From contig JALFJQ010000016.1 in assembly GCA_022775085.1 (NCBI GenBank), positions 31,290 to 95,289 on the forward strand: a stretch of 64,000 bases of DNA, read 5' to 3'. Every line of letters starts with the position of its first letter. Position 1 is the first letter of the stretch. A program made the translations under genes and the position numbers. Source of the DNA: Clostridiales bacterium (GTDB lineage Bacteria > Bacillota > Clostridia > Oscillospirales > Oscillospiraceae). Shown one piece after another: positions 53,141 through 60,161 of this stretch. The notes beneath the pieces were generated by a model. The model worked only from the letters and a program-made list of their open reading frames with translations. It was not told the origin of the DNA and searched no databases.

Positions 53141-54335
53141 TCCTAAAGAAATAGAGGCATCCCGGCGGTCTGCCAGCAGAACGGAACGCAGAAATCAAAA
53201 GCGACAACAAATACAGGAAGATATTGTAAGGAACCAGAGTGGCAATGGTGTCATTATCATCCCACCGCAGAAAAAAATGGAAACGCCAGATGAACTTCCT
53301 AAACTGCGTGTCGCGGCTTATTGTCGTGTCAGTACACAGGAAGAGCAGCAAGTCGGCAGCTTTGATATGCAGGTACTTCATTTTACAAAGCGTATCGAAG
53401 GGAATCCGAATTGGATTCTGGTGGAAATTTATCAAGATGAGGGTATCAGCGCCACCACTGTTGAAAAACGTCTTGGTTTTCAGAAAATGATTGCCGACGC
53501 TGTTGACGGCAAGATTGATCTGATTCTTACCAAGAGCATTAGTCGCTTTGGGAGAAACATCGTGGATATTCTGAATAACCTGCGTACGCTTTCCGCGCTA
53601 AACCCACCTGTGTCGGTTGAATTTGAAACGGATGGCATCACCTATACTGGGGACGGAAAAAACAATCTTCTGATCGCGCTACTGTCTGCGCTTGCCGAAA
53701 TGGAATCTCAGCAAAAGAGCGAAGCAATTAAGGCAGGTATCCGATGGCGAATGGCTGCAGGGATCTATAAGTTCTCTGTCCAGAATACGCTTGGTTTTTA
53801 CCGGGACCACTTTGGGCGGCTGGTCATTGAGCCTACGGAAGCGCGAATTGTGGAGTACATCTATGAAAGCTGTCTGGAAGGTGCTTCTCCTTCTGAGATA
53901 GCTGCTGCATTGACGGAGCAAGGTATCAAATCACCAATGGGCAAAGACTGCTGGCTTCCTGATACGGTACGCAGTATCCTCAGAAATGAAAAATACTGCG
54001 GTGATGCTTTAATGCAGAAAACCTACACAAAAGATTTTCGAACACATAAGTCCGTAAAAAACACAGATCTCAATATGTACTTCAAAGAGAATCACCATAC
54101 GGCAATTATCAAAAAAGAGGATTGGATAAAGGTTCAGGAGATTCTCGCTGTACGGCGTGATAGTAAAAAGGTTGCTACATTACGCCGTTTGACTAACCGC
54201 TTTATTGTATCTCGCGTGAAAGACGGACTATTCCAGGGTTACTTTATTTTGGATTCCCGCTGGTCTGCCGCAGAACGCAAAGAATTCTTACAAATCATCA
54301 ATGAAACACTGAATCTTAAAAATGAAAGGAACTAG
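53124..54335 (+). CDS. Large serine recombinase 1, with N-terminal extension
   Basis: A 403-residue recombinase. Residues 1-60 are a basic extension (RRSASRTERRNQKRQQ) absent from most relatives; the resolvase domain follows with catalytic Ser70 in AAYCRVSTQEEQ, then DEGISATTVEKR and TKSISRFGRN; a recombinase domain starts near 230 (IEPTEARIVEYIYE, WLPDTVRSILRNEKY). No zinc-ribbon cysteine pairs or long coiled coil follow, so it is shorter than its partner at 55300. The ATG at 53124 follows GGGAGG. GC is lower than in the flanks. Confidence 0.93.
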   Translation: MTKSLDPKEIEASRRSASRTERRNQKRQQIQEDIVRNQSGNGVIIIPPQKKMETPDELPKLRVAAYCRVSTQEEQQVGSFDMQVLHFTKRIEGNPNWILVEIYQDEGISATTVEKRLGFQKMIADAVDGKIDLILTKSISRFGRNIVDILNNLRTLSALNPPVSVEFETDGITYTGDGKNNLLIALLSALAEMESQQKSEAIKAGIRWRMAAGIYKFSVQNTLGFYRDHFGRLVIEPTEARIVEYIYESCLEGASPSEIAAALTEQGIKSPMGKDCWLPDTVRSILRNEKYCGDALMQKTYTKDFRTHKSVKNTDLNMYFKENHHTAIIKKEDWIKVQEILAVRRDSKKVATLRRLTNRFIVSRVKDGLFQGYFILDSRWSAAERKEFLQIINETLNLKNERN

Positions 54336-54340
54336 ACATT

Positions 54341-54772
54341 ATGAACTTCGACTTTTCTGCATTGAACTTTGAAACGATTGACTCCAATATCAACGCATAT
54401 CCGGATATGTTTATCAATCAAAATAGCGTTACCTTCACGAAAAAAGTGTTGGAAGACTTGGGTTATCCGGCATATGTGCTGTGTATGCTGGATGCAAAAG
54501 CAAAGGTATTCGCTATTCGTATGTGCAAGAGCAATGAACCCAAAGGATTCAAGTTTTCTAAGCCCAAGGGAGAACAGAAAGGTGTCGTTACAATCTCCAA
54601 TAGGAATCTGCTTGACCCGCTGCGCTCCATCACCGGAGTTGAGTGGATTGCCGGCAAGCGGTACAAAGTGCGTGGCTTCTGGGTCGCTGATGCGAAGACC
54701 ATGTGCTTTGATTTGAACGAGGGTGTTCAAGAAGATTTTCGCTCCGTTCCACAGGATGACCGTACTGAGTAA
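54341..54772 (+). CDS. Unknown protein within the recombinase element
   Basis: A 143-residue protein 5 bases after recombinase 1: FDFSALNFETIDSNINAYPD, KVFAIRMCKSNEPKGFKF, NLLDPLRSITGVEWIAGKRY and VADAKTMCFDLNEG. It has no signal peptide or membrane segment and no motif I recognise. Close packing suggests a partner or accessory of the recombinase. It ends 20 bases before a terminator. Confidence 0.75.
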   Translation: MNFDFSALNFETIDSNINAYPDMFINQNSVTFTKKVLEDLGYPAYVLCMLDAKAKVFAIRMCKSNEPKGFKFSKPKGEQKGVVTISNRNLLDPLRSITGVEWIAGKRYKVRGFWVADAKTMCFDLNEGVQEDFRSVPQDDRTE

Positions 54773-54793
54773 AGACTGATTTTCTTGTACAGG

Positions 54794-54819
54794 GTAAGCA
54801 CTCCTTCGGGGGTGCTTAC
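54794..54819 (+). terminator. Terminator after the first recombinase pair
   Basis: GTAAGCACTCC and GGGGTGCTTAC pair with one mismatch around TTCG and lead into TTCTATT. Confidence 0.75.
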
Positions 54820-54888
54820 TTCTATTCATGATCTTCTTTAATACTTGGATGGCAACTCCATAACTTGCATGATAAATCATTTTAAGAG

Positions 54889-54917
54889 TTGACTATGGGT
54901 TAATAATATGGTACAGT
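54889..54917 (+). promoter_or_regulatory. Promoter of the XRE-recombinase 2 unit
   Basis: TTGACT (54889-54894), 17-base spacer, TACAGT (54912-54917), about 30 bases before the XRE start. Confidence 0.6.
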
Positions 54918-54946
54918 AACATCGAATACAATAGGAGGTGAGTTCA

Positions 54947-55303
54947 TTGATAGAATTAGGAAAACGTCTGCGGGTACTACGCGAGAGTGTTGCGCTGTCA
55001 CAGGCAAAACTTGCGCCGGAGCTTGGCGCAACCCAATCAAGCATTAACCGCTACGAGAATGGTCAGGCTGCTCCGCCGATTGATTTGCTGCGGAAATATG
55101 CAGACTACTTTGATGTGTCGATGGATTATATCTTTGCCCGCTGCGATGACCCCAGAGGAAAGCTCTACGAAAACAAAATCATGAAACAGAGTGATGCTCC
55201 GGAACTGCGGGATTTTATCGAGATGTGCTTTGAACCAGGCTCCCCTATGAACGAACGGTTGAAGGAATCCCTGTTTCAGATGATGACGGAGGGTAAGAAA
55301 TGA
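54947..55303 (+). CDS. XRE family regulator of the recombinase element
   Basis: A 118-residue protein with an N-terminal HTH (LSQAKLAPELGATQSSINRYENGQ, about residues 20-43) and a helical C-terminal part. I chose the TTG at 54947 because AGGAGG lies 8 bases upstream, while the GTG at 54938 overlaps it. Its stop overlaps recombinase 2 (ATGA). It probably controls excision or its own promoter. Confidence 0.87.
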   Translation: MIELGKRLRVLRESVALSQAKLAPELGATQSSINRYENGQAAPPIDLLRKYADYFDVSMDYIFARCDDPRGKLYENKIMKQSDAPELRDFIEMCFEPGSPMNERLKESLFQMMTEGKK

Positions 55304-56781
55304 AAGCTGTGATTTATGCCCGTTATTCCTCCGACAGCCAGCGGGAAGAATCCATCGAAGGTCAGATTCGGGAATGCACCGCCTTTGCTGAAAAGAACGG
55401 CATCACGATCCTGCGCCACTACATTGACCGTGCCTATTCCGCCAAGACGGACAACCGCCCGGATTTTCAGGAAATGATTAAAGACAGCGGCAAGAAGCTG
55501 TTTGACATGGTCATCGTCTGGAAGCTGGACAGGTTTGCGAGAAACCGTTACGACAGTGCCAGATACAAAGCACAGCTGAAGAGGAACGGCGTGAAAGTGG
55601 TGTCCGCAACAGAAGTGATTTCGGAAGGTGCGGAGGGTATCATTCTGGAATCCGTGTTGGAAGGCTATGCAGAATACTACTCTGCCGATCTGTCTGAGAA
55701 AGTTATCCGTGGCAGGACGGACAACGCGCTGAAGTGCAAGTTCAACGGCGGCACCCTTCCCATCGGTTATGTGATTGATGAGGAACAGCATTTTCAGATT
55801 GACCCGCTGACTGCACCCTTTGTTCTGGGCGTGTTCAAGAAATACGATAAGGGCGCGACGATGAAGGAGCTGCGGGACTGGCTGAATGACAGCGGCATCA
55901 GAAATACCCGTGGTCAACCGCTGAATTTCAACAGCATTCAGCACATGCTGAAGAACCGCCGCTACATTGGCGAATACCAGTACCGGGACATTCTGATCCC
56001 GGATGGAATCCCCGCTATCGTCCCGGAGGATTTGTTTGACCGGGTCCAGGAGAAGCTGGCACAAAACAGAAAAGCCCCGGCTCGTCACAAAGCCGAGGAT
56101 GATTACCTGCTGACCACCAAACTGTTCTGCGGCTACTGCGGCGCTTACCTCTGCGGCGAAAGCGGCAAGAGCCGGAACGGAACCGTCCACCATTACTACA
56201 AGTGCGTATCCGTAAAAAAGAAGCGGACAGACTGCAAGAAAAAGCCTGTGCGGAAGCAATGGCTGGAAGATCTGGTGGTCAATGAGGTAATGAAGGTGGT
56301 CATGGACGATCAGGCCATTGAAGCCATCGTGTCCATGGTCATGGATTTGCAGGACAGAGAGAACACCAGCCTTCCCCTGTACGAACAGCAGCTTCGGGAA
56401 GCGGAAACCGGCATCCAGAATCTTCTGAACGCCATCCAGCAGGGCATCCTCACCAAGTCCACCAAGAGTCGGTTGGAGGAATTGGAAGCTGCCAAGGAGG
56501 ATTTGGAGATCAAGATCGCTAATGAGAAGATTGCCAAGCCCAGAATCAGCCCGGAGTTCGTAACCTTCTGGCTGCACAAATTCCGCAAGCTGGATGTGCG
56601 GCAGCAGTCCCACCGCAAAATGCTGATCGACGCATTTGTGAACGCCATTTACCTGTATGATGACAAGCTGGTTCTCACATTCAACTACAAGGACGGAACC
56701 AGAACCATCACCCTGGATGATGTGAAAGAAGCCGTAAAGAACAATACCGGTTCGGATTTGGATTGCCTTGGTGCACCATAA
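55300..56781 (+). CDS. Large serine recombinase 2, full length
   Basis: A 493-residue recombinase: VIYARYSSDSQREES with catalytic Ser10, DNRPDFQEMIKD, KLDRFARNRYD; recombinase domain near 150-260 (GYVIDEEQHFQIDPL, HMLKNRRYIGEY); zinc ribbon (LFCGYCGAYLCGESGK, YYKC); and a coiled coil around 345-420. This is the full TnpX/Ccr-like layout. It is more GC-rich than recombinase 1, so the two may have different origins. Translationally coupled to the XRE gene. Confidence 0.95.
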   Translation: MKAVIYARYSSDSQREESIEGQIRECTAFAEKNGITILRHYIDRAYSAKTDNRPDFQEMIKDSGKKLFDMVIVWKLDRFARNRYDSARYKAQLKRNGVKVVSATEVISEGAEGIILESVLEGYAEYYSADLSEKVIRGRTDNALKCKFNGGTLPIGYVIDEEQHFQIDPLTAPFVLGVFKKYDKGATMKELRDWLNDSGIRNTRGQPLNFNSIQHMLKNRRYIGEYQYRDILIPDGIPAIVPEDLFDRVQEKLAQNRKAPARHKAEDDYLLTTKLFCGYCGAYLCGESGKSRNGTVHHYYKCVSVKKKRTDCKKKPVRKQWLEDLVVNEVMKVVMDDQAIEAIVSMVMDLQDRENTSLPLYEQQLREAETGIQNLLNAIQQGILTKSTKSRLEELEAAKEDLEIKIANEKIAKPRISPEFVTFWLHKFRKLDVRQQSHRKMLIDAFVNAIYLYDDKLVLTFNYKDGTRTITLDDVKEAVKNNTGSDLDCLGAP

Positions 56782-56959
56782 CAGATACTGTAATTGATAC
56801 AATCGTGTCAGTTGCGGTATCTGTTTTTTATGCCATTTTTACGGAAAACAGGGTATTTTTCCAAACTTTGCAACGCATTTCCGGGATATGTTTCGACGAT
56901 GTAGTGGTTCTGTCCGGTGCGAGGTAACATCACACACACTTTTAGAGGAGGGTGATGTT

Positions 56960-57238
56960 GTGAATATTTTGGAAGAATTCTGGTATGGCAATCTCGAACC
57001 GGCAGAATATGATACTTCTTCCAGCCAGGAGTACAAGGAACTGCTCCAGCTGATCAGCCGGAATGAGGAAAAACTGTTGGAGACCATGACCGAAGAGCAA
57101 AAGGAATTATTCTTCCGGTATACAGACTGTGTCCGGGAATTCCAGACAATGGCAGAATGTCTACTGTTCCAAAACAGCTTCCGTCTGGGTGGCAGAATGA
57201 TGCTGGAAGTGATGAGAGGCGGCATCGGGAGTGAATGA
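56960..57238 (+). CDS. DUF6809-like small protein
   Basis: A 92-residue protein: NILEEFWYGNLEPAEYDTSS, EEKLLETMTEEQKELFFRY and a C-terminal SFRLGGRMMLEVMRG. It fits DUF6809, a helical family common in mobile elements of gut Firmicutes; function unknown. A GTG start at 56960 is chosen since GGAGGGTGAT precedes it. The next gene overlaps its end. Confidence 0.75.
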   Translation: MNILEEFWYGNLEPAEYDTSSSQEYKELLQLISRNEEKLLETMTEEQKELFFRYTDCVREFQTMAECLLFQNSFRLGGRMMLEVMRGGIGSE

Positions 57239-57524
57239 GTATGTCGCGGTACTGAGGGAATGTGAGGAAGAAAACCCACCGAACTACGGCAGCGATGCCC
57301 ATTCCATCCTGGAGATGACCTTCACCTATTACCACGAGTGCAATAATACCGACACCGATGCCGTCAAGGTTGCCTTTGAGGATCTGTACCAGCGGATGCA
57401 CGGTATGCCCCTCCGGGAGATGGATCGAATCGTGGATGCGGTCTGTACCCTTTGCCGGGAGCATGAAAAAGCTGGATTTGTGGAAGGGATAAAGGTCGGG
57501 ATCTGTTTGGATCAAGAGCTATAA
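57231..57524 (+). CDS. Small unknown protein of the recombinase element
   Basis: A 97-residue acidic protein, GTG start, overlapping the DUF6809-like gene by 8 bp: NEYVAVLRECEEENPPNYGS, ILEMTFTYYHECNNTDTDAV and CTLCREHEKAGFVEGIKVG. Three cysteines in CTLC/ECNN do not form a clear metal site. Coupling to its neighbour suggests a shared task. Family not recognised. Confidence 0.7.
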   Translation: MNEYVAVLRECEEENPPNYGSDAHSILEMTFTYYHECNNTDTDAVKVAFEDLYQRMHGMPLREMDRIVDAVCTLCREHEKAGFVEGIKVGICLDQEL

Positions 57525-57573
57525 AATACACCTCGTTACATCTACGATTACCGGATGTAGCGAGGTGTATTTT
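57525..57573 (+). terminator. Terminator at the right end of the element
   Basis: AATACACCTCG and CGAGGTGTATT with inner TACATC/GATGTA arms, ending TTTTCG, start right after the stop. Confidence 0.85.
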
Positions 57574-57701
57574 CGTTATGAAGTTGTGCGGTGTTGCCCT
57601 ATGCAAATTACTATTCAAATGAATTTTTGTTGCTCTGGCAAACCGGCACTGAATGTGGTATACTGGATAAAATGCTCGTGACCGGAAAGGAGGTATCTGC
57701 C

Positions 57702-58502
57702 ATGTCCCTTGGTGAAAAGCTGCGGCAGGCACGGCTGGATGCTGGCCTGAGCCAGCGGGAGCTGTGCGGCGGGGAGATCACCCGCAATATGCTCTCCTGC
57801 ATTGAAAACGGAACCGCGCAGCCCTCCATGCGCACCCTTCAGTTTCTTGCCGGCAGGCTGGGAAAACCTGTCAGCTATTTTCTGGAGGAAAAAGCGGTGG
57901 TCTCGGTCAATCAGACGGTCATGGCATCCGCCCGACAGCAGTACGACGCGGAGCAGTATGAGCGGGCGATGGCCGTGCTGGAAAAATATACGGAACCGGA
58001 TCCGGTATACGACCGGGAAAAGGCTCTGCTGACAATCCTCGTACAGCTGGGCCTGGCGGAGCAGGCAATTGCGCAGCACCGGGAGCAATACGCCCGGGAG
58101 CTGCTGGAAAATATGGACACTCATGACGTGTACTGCGCCGAAGCTCTGAACCGACAGCGAATCCTGTTGCTGGGGCGGCTGCGCGGCAGACAGCGGCTGT
58201 GCTCCCAACTGCCCAGTCTGGACGAAGAACTGATGCTGCGATCCCGCGAAGCCATCCATGAGGGGAACGCCCGCCGGGGCACCCATCTGCTGGAAGCCAT
58301 GCAGCGGCGGGACACTCCGCAGTGGATGCTGCTGCGCGGGGAGGCCTATCTGTCGGAGGGTGCCTATCAGAACGCAGTTCAGTGCCTGCGCCGGGCAGAG
58401 GAGGCCTTTCCGGAGGACGCGATTCCCCGGCTGGAACACTGCTACCGGGAGCTTGGAGACTACAAGCAGGCCTACCTCTACGCCTGCAAGCAAAAAAAGT
58501 AA
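57702..58502 (+). CDS. XRE-type regulator with TPR-like sensor domain
   Basis: A 266-residue protein: N-terminal HTH (LSQRELCGGEITRNMLSCIE, about 17-36) and a helical repeat region (about 75-260) with TPR-like units (AEQYERAMAVLEKY, GAYQNAVQCLRRAEEAFPED, GDYKQAYLYA). The layout is that of PlcR/Rgg-class regulators that bind signal peptides, but no peptide gene is visible nearby. AAAGGAGGT lies before the ATG at 57702. It may or may not belong to the element to its left. Confidence 0.85.
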   Translation: MSLGEKLRQARLDAGLSQRELCGGEITRNMLSCIENGTAQPSMRTLQFLAGRLGKPVSYFLEEKAVVSVNQTVMASARQQYDAEQYERAMAVLEKYTEPDPVYDREKALLTILVQLGLAEQAIAQHREQYARELLENMDTHDVYCAEALNRQRILLLGRLRGRQRLCSQLPSLDEELMLRSREAIHEGNARRGTHLLEAMQRRDTPQWMLLRGEAYLSEGAYQNAVQCLRRAEEAFPEDAIPRLEHCYRELGDYKQAYLYACKQKK

Positions 58503-58539
58503 ACGGGAACGGAGGATTCTTCCTTCGTTCCCGTTTTTT
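58501..58539 (+). terminator. Terminator of the XRE/TPR gene
   Basis: AAACGGGAACGGAGGA and TCCTTCGTTCCCGTTT pair with one mismatch around TTCT and end in a run of Ts. Confidence 0.88.
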
Positions 58540-58742
58540 CTTGTGGCAAAACTGTCATATTAGTATCATGTACACGGGAAAGCCGTTCCCTGCTCTCCCG
58601 CTCTCGCATCACACCGCTGCGCTTTGCGGCGATACACTTGACAGACAATGTAACACCCATCCGTCGTCACGGCTGCATTGGTGCTGCTTTGCTGTCCGAG
58701 GGTAGTATATGCCGGAAACGCGCGGACATACGGAGGTAAATT

Positions 58743-58997
58743 ATGGAAGAATTTGTGACATTGCTGATTCCCGCCATGCTGGCTCTGGTGGCAGTGCGGC
58801 TCATGCTGATCCCCATGAAGTTTTTCTTCAAGCTGCTCATCCACTCCGCCTGCGGTTTTCTCTGCCTGTGGATGCTCAACAGCATTGCGGGCTTTACCGG
58901 GATCTTCTTTCCCATCAACGCCGTAACGGTGCTCACCGCCGGGATTCTGGGCCTGCCGGGGGTCGGCATTCTGGCATTGCTGGCGGTATTGCCGTAG
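58743..58997 (+). CDS. BofA-like pro-sigma-K processing inhibitor family protein
   Basis: An 84-residue protein with two to three hydrophobic segments and LLIHSACGFLCLWMLN, INAVTVLTAGILGLPGVGIL, the BofA family pattern. BofA restrains the sigma-K protease during sporulation, and its presence hints at a spore-forming ancestry. ACGGAGG lies 8 bases before the ATG. Isolated gene. Confidence 0.87.
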   Translation: MEEFVTLLIPAMLALVAVRLMLIPMKFFFKLLIHSACGFLCLWMLNSIAGFTGIFFPINAVTVLTAGILGLPGVGILALLAVLP

Positions 58998-59107
58998 GCG
59001 GCAGGGCCGCCTGCCAATGCGTGCGCGAGCTGGTCTATATTCGTTACACCGTTGGATACTGCTCGGTAACGTTCCGTATTCAAAAGGGGTGCGTGGATAC
59101 CACGGTT

Positions 59108-59902
59108 TCACTTATCCAGATGAACATTCAAATGGGGATAGGTCATTTCGATACCCTGCTGGTCGAAAATGTCCTTGATGCGCTGCATCACCAGAAAATG
59201 CACGTCCCAGTAATCTTCCGGCTTCACCCACAGGCGCAGGCTGTAGCCGATGGCGCTGTCGCCATAGTCCGTAATCACGGCAGCAGGCGCCGGTTCCAGC
59301 AGGACATTGTCCACGGTCCCCGCCTGTACCAGGGCGTCCAGCACCTTCTGGGTGGGGGCATCATAGGAGGCAGAAACAGTGATCTCCACCCGTCGGCTGT
59401 CCGCACTGCTGTAGTTGACGATCTGGGCCGCCACCACCGCGCTGTTGGGGATGGACACCACCCGGTTGTCCGGGGTCGCCAGCACGGTGTAGGTCATGTT
59501 GATCTCCCGGACAGTGCCGCCCTGCCCGGCGATCTCCACATAGTCGCCGGAGTGGAAGGGATGGGTGTAGAGAATGGTAAAGCCGCCGATGATATTCGAC
59601 ACCATATTTTGCAGGGACAGGGAAAGCGCCAGGGTCAGCACGCTGGCTAGGGCCACGATGCTGGATACGTCAATGCCCAGGGTGGACGCGGCAATCAGGA
59701 ACAGCAGAATGTACATGGCCGCCTTGGCAAGGGACAAAATCAGGCTGTGGGCCGCTTTTTCCAGCCGGGATTTGCTCAAGGACGCTTCAATGAGCCGCAT
59801 AATGACCCGGATAATCAGCACACCGATGACCAGAATTACTACGGCGGCGGAAAGCTTCTTAAACAGGCCGCTTTTCAGAAATTGGAATAAAATGTCAAGC
59901 AT
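59108..59902 (-). CDS. Small-conductance mechanosensitive channel, MscS family
   Basis: A 264-residue channel: three N-terminal membrane helices (about 15-37, 58-80, 82-110), the pore-lining TM3 with LASVLTLALSLSLQNMVSN, the beta domain (HPFHSGDYVEIAGQGGTV) and a C-terminal alpha/beta part (DSAIGYSLRLWV). It opens on membrane tension to release osmolytes. AGGAGG precedes the ATG. A family B repeat lies upstream. Confidence 0.95.
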   Translation of the reverse strand: MLDILFQFLKSGLFKKLSAAVVILVIGVLIIRVIMRLIEASLSKSRLEKAAHSLILSLAKAAMYILLFLIAASTLGIDVSSIVALASVLTLALSLSLQNMVSNIIGGFTILYTHPFHSGDYVEIAGQGGTVREINMTYTVLATPDNRVVSIPNSAVVAAQIVNYSSADSRRVEITVSASYDAPTQKVLDALVQAGTVDNVLLEPAPAAVITDYGDSAIGYSLRLWVKPEDYWDVHFLVMQRIKDIFDQQGIEMTYPHLNVHLDK

Positions 59903-59973
59903 TGGAGTTCCTCCTTTTATGCCTTCCCATTACGGAAATGCTGTTGTTTTACGCGGGGGCATCGTCTATCACT

Positions 59974-60069
59974 GTCATTGCGAGGAGCGCAGCGACGTGG
60001 CAATCCGTCCCCCTCTGCGTGCAAGGAAAACGGATTGCCACACCAGCGTGCGCGCTGGCTCGCAATGAC
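59974..60069. repeat. Intergenic repeat, family B
   Basis: GTCATTGCGAGGAGCGCAGC opens and GCGCGCTGGCTCGCAATGAC closes, with GGCAATCCGT and ACGGATTGCC inside. Confidence 0.85.
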
Positions 60070-60127
60070 ATTCTTTTTAGTAACCTTTTTTTCTTATTAT
60101 ACCGCTTTCTTCTCCAAATTGCAACCG

Positions 60128-60155
60128 CCCCCCGGAACGATACCGTTCCGGGGGG
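60128..60155 (-). terminator. Terminator-like palindrome after the 919-residue kinase gene
   Basis: CCCCCCGGAACG and CGTTCCGGGGGG flank ATAC in perfect pairing, 7 bases from the kinase stop. The T-rich tail is weak. Confidence 0.65.
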
Positions 60156-60161
60156 AATTCG

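Noticed and set aside
53124..57524. Prophage
   Set aside because: No capsid, terminase, portal, tail or lysis gene is present; only recombinases, an XRE regulator and small unknown genes.
57702..58502. XRE/TPR gene with a start at 57591
   Set aside because: The upstream extension crosses the promoter region and lacks an RBS, whereas AAAGGAGGT sits before the ATG at 57702.
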